From the NCBI GenBank assembly GCA_947464585.1, contig CANHYS010000197.1, forward strand, positions 1 through 5,475: a DNA stretch of 5,475 nucleotides. The letters are read 5' to 3'. Every line of letters starts with the position of its first letter. The stretch's first letter is position 1. The position numbers and the translations under genes are program-made. Below the pieces are notes generated by a model. That model was not told the DNA's origin, ran no database searches, and was given only the letters and a program-made list of their open reading frames with translations. This DNA is from Planctomycetaceae bacterium (GTDB taxonomy: Bacteria; Planctomycetota; Planctomycetia; Pirellulales; UBA1268). Shown in pieces: positions 5,112 to 5,475 of the stretch.

Positions 5112-5475
5112 TCACTCGCCTGGTGCCTGCAGCCAGCAGCCGAGCGTTGCGTCCCACGAGAGGATCTCGTCGGGCTTGAAATAGATGGCGATCTCACGCG
5201 TCGCCGACTCCGGTGAATCGGACGCATGCACGAGATTCATCTGCCGGCTCGACGAAAAGTCGCCCCGGATCGTGCCGGGCGCCGCCTTCAGGCCGCTCGT
5301 CGCCCCCAGCATGTCGCGAACCACCCGGATCACCTCCGGCCCCTGGAAGACCGTTGCCACCACCGGCGACGCCGTGATGAACTCCTCGAGCTGCGGATAG
5401 AAGGGCTTCTCGACGTGCTCGGCATAGTGCTGCTTTGCCAGCACAGGCGTCACACGGAGCATCTTCATCGCCACC
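5112..5475 (-). CDS. ndk: nucleoside diphosphate kinase, C-terminal part
   Basis: It transfers the gamma-phosphate from nucleoside triphosphates to nucleoside diphosphates through a phosphohistidine, balancing NTP and dNTP pools. The window holds the last 120 or so residues; about 25-30 N-terminal residues, including the nucleotide-binding Lys near the start, lie beyond 5475. Recognisable parts in order are AMKMLRVTPVLAKQHYAEH, KPFYPQLEEFI, a GPEVIRVVRDMLGAT stretch, the AAPGTIRGDF loop with its Arg, and the active-site NLVHASDS, whose phospho-acceptor His codon is at 5228-5226. ESATREIAIYFKP follows. The end, DEILSWDATLGCWLQAPGE, is slightly longer than usual. The GTG at 5474-5472 is in mid-protein, not a start. 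The stop TGA is at 5114-5112, facing pyrF with 43 bases between. All visible catalytic residues are intact. Confidence 0.95.
   Translation of the reverse strand, partial: VAMKMLRVTPVLAKQHYAEHVEKPFYPQLEEFITASPVVATVFQGPEVIRVVRDMLGATSGLKAAPGTIRGDFSSSRQMNLVHASDSPESATREIAIYFKPDEILSWDATLGCWLQAPGE

Noticed and set aside
3889..5184. 431-codon open frame on the + strand
   Set aside because: Arg/His/Pro-rich translation in a shifted frame over pyrF, which is the certain gene; it starts inside the tRNA.
1..5475. CRISPR array or insertion-sequence ends
   Set aside because: No regularly spaced repeats, transposase or terminal inverted repeats are visible; the inverted repeats present are local hairpins.

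Overview
The window joins an accessory (probably mobile) region, about 1-3873, to ordinary chromosomal housekeeping genes, about 3874-5475. The DNA is GC-rich. The housekeeping side has a strong C bias at third codon positions and a type-2 orotidine 5'-phosphate decarboxylase without a visible Shine-Dalgarno. The recombinase has a 'RVFDxTxGCGxxM' zinc-ribbon entry that I associate, from memory only, with recombinases of the Planctomycetota. I therefore infer a planctomycete or similar GC-rich bacterium, with moderate to low confidence; no genus can be named.

Left part (1-1760). Four genes lie on the + strand: the 3' end of an unrecognised gene (1-131), a 145-aa orphan (255-692), a 69-aa orphan (826-1035) and a 182-aa orphan (1212-1760). 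I cannot assign a function to any of them. The non-coding DNA between them is unusually structured. A 10-bp stem hides the ribosome binding site of the first orphan. A compound 14+7-bp hairpin with a T-run lies just before the second. A perfect 14-bp hairpin with a 4-nt loop lies before the third. All three start with the same cassette, CAAGGAA, 5-6 nt, CATG; in the second and third it extends to CATGCCTCGC at identical spacing.

Centre (1757-3892). A complete large serine recombinase gene overlaps the 182-aa orphan by ATGA, so the two probably form an operon. The recombinase has its catalytic residues, recombinase domain, a reduced zinc ribbon and a coiled coil. Its frame continues through a non-conserved-looking tail and stops inside a tRNA-Pro(GGG) gene on the - strand (3874-3948). 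This is the arrangement expected of an element integrated at the 3' end of a tRNA gene, although large serine recombinases rarely use tRNA genes. The other end of the element is outside the window, so the boundary is inferred.

Right part (3949-5475). A divergent intergenic region carries a candidate promoter for the tRNA. It is followed by pyrF (4133-5068, last step of UMP synthesis) and, convergently, the C-terminal 120 residues of nucleoside diphosphate kinase (ndk, 5112-5475, - strand). Both belong to nucleotide metabolism but are transcribed towards each other.

The most interesting points are the recombinase frame that ends in the tRNA gene, the repeated hairpin-plus-initiation-cassette layout of the cargo genes, and the sequestered start of the 145-aa gene.
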